Positions 24,372 to 26,877 of a stretch of DNA of 26,877 bases are shown here, piece after piece. Each line of letters begins with the position of its first letter. The stretch's first letter is position 1. A program made the translations under genes and the position numbers. Origin of the DNA: JBQTKD01 sp052389435 (GTDB lineage: Bacteria; Actinomycetota; Actinomycetes; Sporichthyales; Sporichthyaceae); NCBI GenBank assembly GCA_052389435.1, contig JBQTIB010000058.1, positions 1-26,877 of the forward strand. Direction: 5' to 3'. The notes below the pieces were generated by a model. It was not told the origin of the DNA and made no database searches. It saw only the letters and a program-made list of their open reading frames with translations.

Positions 24372-24809
24372 ATGAACCTCAACCGTGCCCTGTCGGCCAC
24401 CGTCGTGGCCGCCTGCCTCGCCGTGGTCCCGTCCGCTGCCCTCGCCGCGCCCGCCGGCGACGCGCCCGGAGACCGCAAGCACCACGGGCCCACCCGCATC
24501 CAGATCTGCAAGTTCGGTCTCGACACCTTCGACGTCTACGCAGCCGGCACCGACGTCCGCCACGCCAGCCTCGGCTACGGCAAGAAGGTCTGCACCACGT
24601 GGGGCACCGTCGAGCCCGGCATGTACGACCTCGCGTTCGCCCAGCGGATCGCGTCGAAGGCCAAGGTCAAGGTCCTGGCCCGGATGAAGGTCGGCGACCG
24701 CAAGCCGGTGCAGAAGGTCTTCAACGGCGAAGGCGTCATCAACGCCCTCGTCAAGAAGGGCGACACCCTCAAGCTCTACCTGTACGAAAAGCGCCAGAGC
24801 GGCCACTGA
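24372..24809 (+). CDS. Small secreted protein of unknown function
   Basis: 145 residues, family not recognised. A typical signal peptide (MNLNRAL, then SATVVAACLAVVPSAALA) should be cut after residue 25. The mature part is basic and polar, with many Lys in the second half (RIASKAKVKVLARMKVGDRK). It has two Cys, C46 (IQICKFGL) and C74 (KKVCTTW), which could form a disulfide. The alternating pattern suggests a beta-rich domain. The ATG at 24372 follows ACGGAG and is preferred over the in-frame start at 24324, since the latter would put 16 residues before the signal peptide. It stands alone between the M19 gene and dop, with a strong hairpin after it. Confidence 0.75.
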   Translation: MNLNRALSATVVAACLAVVPSAALAAPAGDAPGDRKHHGPTRIQICKFGLDTFDVYAAGTDVRHASLGYGKKVCTTWGTVEPGMYDLAFAQRIASKAKVKVLARMKVGDRKPVQKVFNGEGVINALVKKGDTLKLYLYEKRQSGH

Positions 24810-24834
24810 GCCCCGCTCGAACCGACCGCTGCGT

Positions 24835-24865
24835 GTGGGCCGCGCGGATTCTCCGCCCGGCCCAC
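24835..24865 (+). terminator. Strong hairpin between the secreted-protein gene and dop
   Basis: GTGGGCCG (24835-24842) pairs with CGGCCCAC (24858-24865), and inside it GCGGA pairs with TCCGC around a TTC loop. This makes 13 pairs with one C-C mismatch. It begins 25 bases after the upstream stop and is followed by CGCTCGTTTG, mildly T-rich. It separates this gene from the dop promoter. Confidence 0.7.
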
Positions 24866-24889
24866 CGCTCGTTTGTCGGAGTGGGCACA

Positions 24890-24895
24890 TACGCT
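24890..24895 (+). promoter_or_regulatory. Possible -10 element of dop (leaderless)
   Basis: TACGCT ends 7 bases before the ATG at 24903, so the transcript would start at the start codon. No Shine-Dalgarno precedes it. This supports 24903 over the in-frame TTG at 24873, which would lie upstream of this element. Confidence 0.5.
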
Positions 24896-24902
24896 TGTCG
24901 GT

Positions 24903-26414
24903 ATGAGCGTCTGGCGCGTGATGGGTCTAGAGACCGAGTACGGCGTCTCGGTGCCCGGGCACCCGAGCGCGAACGCAATGCTGATCTCCTCGCAGGTGGT
25001 CAACGCGTACGCGACGGCAACCTCCCGCGCACGGCGTGCCCGGTGGGACTTCGAGGAGGAGAACCCGCTGCGCGACGCGCGCGGCTTCGACCTCGCGCGG
25101 GACCTGGCGGACTCCAGCCAGCTGACCGACGAGGACGTCGGCCTGGCCAACGTCATCCTCACCAACGGCGCCCGGCTCTACGTCGACCACGCCCACCCGG
25201 AGTACTCCTCGCCGGAGTGCACCAACCCGCGGGACCTCGTCGCGTGGGACAAGGCCGGCGAGCTGATCATGGCCGCGTCCACCGAGGGGGCCGCACGCAT
25301 CCCGGGTGCGCAACCGATCAACCTCTACAAGAACAACACCGACAACAAGGGCGCGTCCTACGGCACCCACGAGAACTACCTGATGCAGCGCTCGACTCCG
25401 TTCGCGGAGATCGTGAAGCACCTGACCCCGTTCTTCGTCTCCCGTCAGGTCGTGTGCGGCGCGGGCCGCGTCGGCATCGGCCAGGACGGTCGCGGGCAGG
25501 GCTTCCAGATCAGCCAGCGCGCGGACTTCTTCGAGGTCGAGGTGGGCCTGGAGACCACGCTGAAGCGTCCGATCATCAACACCCGCGACGAACCGCACGC
25601 GGACGCCGAGAAGTACCGCCGGCTGCACGTGATCATCGGCGACGCCAACCTCGCCGAGGTTTCCACCTACCTCAAGCTCGGCACCACCTCGCTGGTGCTG
25701 TCGATGATCGAGGACCGCTTCCTGTCCGCGGACCTGTCGATCTCCGGCCCGGTGCAGACGCTGCACCAGGTCTCGCACGACCCGAGCCTCAAGCACCTCA
25801 TGACGCTGCAGTCCGGCCGGAAACTGACGGCCGTTCAGCTGCAGATGGAGTACTGCGAACAGGCCCGCAAGTACGTCGAGGACAAGTACGGCGCGGACGT
25901 CGACGACGTGACGCTCGACGTGCTGAACCGGTGGGAGTCGGTGCTTACCCGCCTCGCCACGGACCCGATGAGCCTGTCGCGGGAGCTGGACTGGATCGCC
26001 AAGCTCGAACTGCTCAACGGCTATCGCGAGCGGGACGGCGTCGACTGGGACGCCCCGCGCCTGCACCTGGTGGACCTGCAGTACTCCGACGTCCGCCCGG
26101 AGAAGGGCCTGTACAACAAGCTCGCCCAGAAGGGCCGATTCGAGCGCATCGCGGCCGAGGCCAAGGTCTCCTGGGCGATGACCAACCCGCCGGAGGACAC
26201 CCGCGCGTACTTCCGGGGGCGGTGCCTGGACCAGTACGCCGACGACATCGCCGCGGCCTCGTGGGACTCGGTGATCTTCGACCTGCCCGGCCGGGACTCC
26301 CTCCAGCGTGTCCCCACCCTCGAACCGCTGCGCGGCACCCGCAAGCACGTCGGCGACCTGCTCGACCGCTGCGCGACGGCCGAGGAACTGCTCCGCGTCC
26401 TCTCCGGCGGCTGA
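24903..26414 (+). CDS. dop: Pup deamidase/depupylase Dop
   Basis: 503 residues of the glutamine-synthetase-like carboxylate-amine ligase fold shared with PafA. Dop deamidates the C-terminal Gln of Pup to Glu, which makes it ready for ligation, and also removes Pup from tagged proteins. GLETEYGV near the start carries the metal-binding Glu, and D95 in LYVDHAHPEYSSPEC sits at the same position as the catalytic Asp of mycobacterial Dop. The Dop-specific loop region (ENPLRDARGFDLARDLADSS) is present, which separates it from PafA. LYKNNTDNKGASYGTHENYL, LETTLKRPIINTRDEPHAD and LHLVDLQYSDVRPEKGLYN are close to M. tuberculosis Dop. The pup gene follows after 164 bases, as in other proteasome-bearing actinobacteria. 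Confidence 0.97.
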   Translation: MSVWRVMGLETEYGVSVPGHPSANAMLISSQVVNAYATATSRARRARWDFEEENPLRDARGFDLARDLADSSQLTDEDVGLANVILTNGARLYVDHAHPEYSSPECTNPRDLVAWDKAGELIMAASTEGAARIPGAQPINLYKNNTDNKGASYGTHENYLMQRSTPFAEIVKHLTPFFVSRQVVCGAGRVGIGQDGRGQGFQISQRADFFEVEVGLETTLKRPIINTRDEPHADAEKYRRLHVIIGDANLAEVSTYLKLGTTSLVLSMIEDRFLSADLSISGPVQTLHQVSHDPSLKHLMTLQSGRKLTAVQLQMEYCEQARKYVEDKYGADVDDVTLDVLNRWESVLTRLATDPMSLSRELDWIAKLELLNGYRERDGVDWDAPRLHLVDLQYSDVRPEKGLYNKLAQKGRFERIAAEAKVSWAMTNPPEDTRAYFRGRCLDQYADDIAAASWDSVIFDLPGRDSLQRVPTLEPLRGTRKHVGDLLDRCATAEELLRVLSGG

Positions 26415-26485
26415 GAGCGTCCCGTTTGTCGGCATTTGTCCGTGCCTGGGGCGCTGATCGACCCTCCTGCGCACGCCCTGCCGGG

Positions 26486-26491
26486 TAAAGT
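26486..26491 (+). promoter_or_regulatory. Possible -10 element of pup with structured leader
   Basis: TAAAGT stands in the 164-base dop-pup gap, 87 bases before the TTG start. The leader holds a short hairpin (CGGTCGG at 26499-26505 with CCGACCG at 26508-26514), then a purine-rich GAGCGAACGAGCGCAGCG stretch, and finally AAGGAG before the start. Pattern only. Confidence 0.4.
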
Positions 26492-26578
26492 CGAACCACG
26501 GTCGGTGCCGACCGGAGCGAACGAGCGCAGCGAAGTGAGCCGTCTGCGCCGTCGCGTGAATAGCGAAGGAGTCCCGCC

Positions 26579-26791
26579 TTGGCGACCAAAGACACCGGTG
26601 GCGGTCAGCAGCAGGCCAAGAAGTCCGAGCAGGAAGAGGAGTCGACGCAGACCGCGGAGACCACCGACCTGCAGGAGCGCCAGGAAAAGCTTTCCGACGA
26701 CGTCGACTCGATCCACGACGAGATCGACGGCGTACTCGAAGAAAACGCCGAAGAGTTCGTCCGCTCCTTCGTCCAAAAGGGCGGACAGTAG
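26579..26791 (+). CDS. pup: Prokaryotic ubiquitin-like protein Pup
   Basis: 70 residues, close to the 64 of M. tuberculosis Pup. It is the degradation tag joined through its C-terminal residue to substrate lysines. The N-terminal part is disordered and rich in Gln, Lys and Glu. The middle (LQERQEKLSDDVDSIHDEID) forms the helix that pairs with the ARC coiled coil. The ending EENAEEFVRSFVQKGGQ has the family GGQ, so Dop must turn Gln into Glu before ligation. The start is TTG at 26579 with AAGGAG 8 bases upstream; the first residues ATKDTGGGQQQ fit Pup proteins. No ATG in frame would give a better start. A hairpin overlaps the stop codon. Confidence 0.97.
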   Translation: MATKDTGGGQQQAKKSEQEEESTQTAETTDLQERQEKLSDDVDSIHDEIDGVLEENAEEFVRSFVQKGGQ

Positions 26792-26807
26792 GGGGCTTCG
26801 CCCCTAC
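26788..26807 (+). terminator. Hairpin overlapping the pup stop codon
   Basis: GTAG (26788-26791) and GGGGC pair with GCCCC and TAC around TTC, with one bulged G. The TAG stop is inside the left arm. The core GGGGCTTCGCCCC is the reverse complement of the palindrome at 18056-18068. It could end or weaken transcription, or protect the 3' end. Confidence 0.55.
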
Positions 26808-26840
26808 GACCCCCTCAAGGGCTCAAAAGCTAAGACATCC

Positions 26841-26873
26841 GACGGACCCGCGCGAATCGCGTGCGGGTCCGTC
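26841..26873. terminator. Strong hairpin at the right end of the window
   Basis: GACGGACCCGC (26841-26851) pairs perfectly with GCGGGTCCGTC (26863-26873). GCG and CGC extend the stem inside around AAT, with a GT bulge. It is followed by TCTG at the window edge. It lies 50 bases after pup and is the best terminator candidate for the dop-pup transcript; it could also serve a convergent gene beyond the window. Confidence 0.75.
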
Positions 26874-26877
26874 TCTG

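Noticed and set aside
1..26877. CRISPR arrays, insertion sequences, phage genes, tRNA or rRNA genes
   Set aside because: No spaced direct repeats, transposase or integrase motifs, or tRNA-like cloverleaf sequences were noticed; the only tandem repeat is the coding one at 16129.

Overview
The window comes from a GC-rich chromosome of an actinobacterium. The clearest markers are the Pup-proteasome genes arc (mpa), dop and pup on the right. Several proteins look like mycobacterial types: a 405-residue fused CobA/CysG, a FadD36-like acyl-CoA synthetase, a DUF732-like secreted protein and a TrmI with a basic tail. This points to Mycobacteriales (the Rhodococcus/Nocardia/Mycobacterium side of the phylum), but the genus cannot be decided from the sequence alone. 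No rRNA, tRNA, CRISPR array, phage gene or insertion sequence was seen.

Left block (1-6111, plus strand): a cobalamin cluster. It holds the 3' part of cobB, then cobC (GTGA overlap), a BluB-CobT fusion, cobA/cysG (ATGA overlap) and a SpoU-type RNA methyltransferase whose start overlaps the end of cobA by 8 bases. Together they cover corrin-ring entry (precorrin-2), side-chain amidation, a CobC-type aminotransferase step, and the making and activation of the lower ligand dimethylbenzimidazole.

6118-7347 is damaged. A minus-strand DJ-1/PfpI gene and a plus-strand GlxA-type AraC regulator meet head to head at about 6740-6762. The regulator lacks its N-terminal half and the DJ-1 gene lacks its normal first codons, as if one deletion had removed a divergent promoter region and both 5' ends. 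7393-10940 (minus strand) carries a FadD36-like acyl-CoA synthetase followed by an ABC ATPase and its membrane permease. Divergent from it are a YciI-like protein and a SAM methyltransferase (11000-11913), closed by a hairpin shared with a convergent DUF732-like secreted protein (12048-12509).

12775-14987 (plus strand) holds a site-2 protease with C-terminal CBS domains and the tRNA m1A58 methyltransferase TrmI. 14997-17885 (minus strand) holds a compact possible signalling set: a soluble Ser/Thr kinase, a secreted CAP-domain protein with a Pro/Thr linker, and a small FHA plus LuxR-type HTH protein that could read the kinase's output. The 536-base gap between the kinase and arc is packed with hairpins and a nested palindrome.

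Right block (18422-26791, plus strand): arc with a strong terminator, a VOC protein, an alpha/beta hydrolase, an ABC-F ATPase, an M19 dipeptidase, a small secreted protein of unknown role, then dop and pup. Arc unfolds pupylated proteins, Pup is the tag, and Dop deamidates Pup and removes it from substrates. The ligase gene pafA and the core genes prcBA are not in the window. Hairpins overlap the pup stop codon and close the window, so pup may be transcribed separately from whatever follows. Several genes have a TAnnnT -10 hexamer only 7-11 bases before the start codon, which suggests leaderless transcripts.
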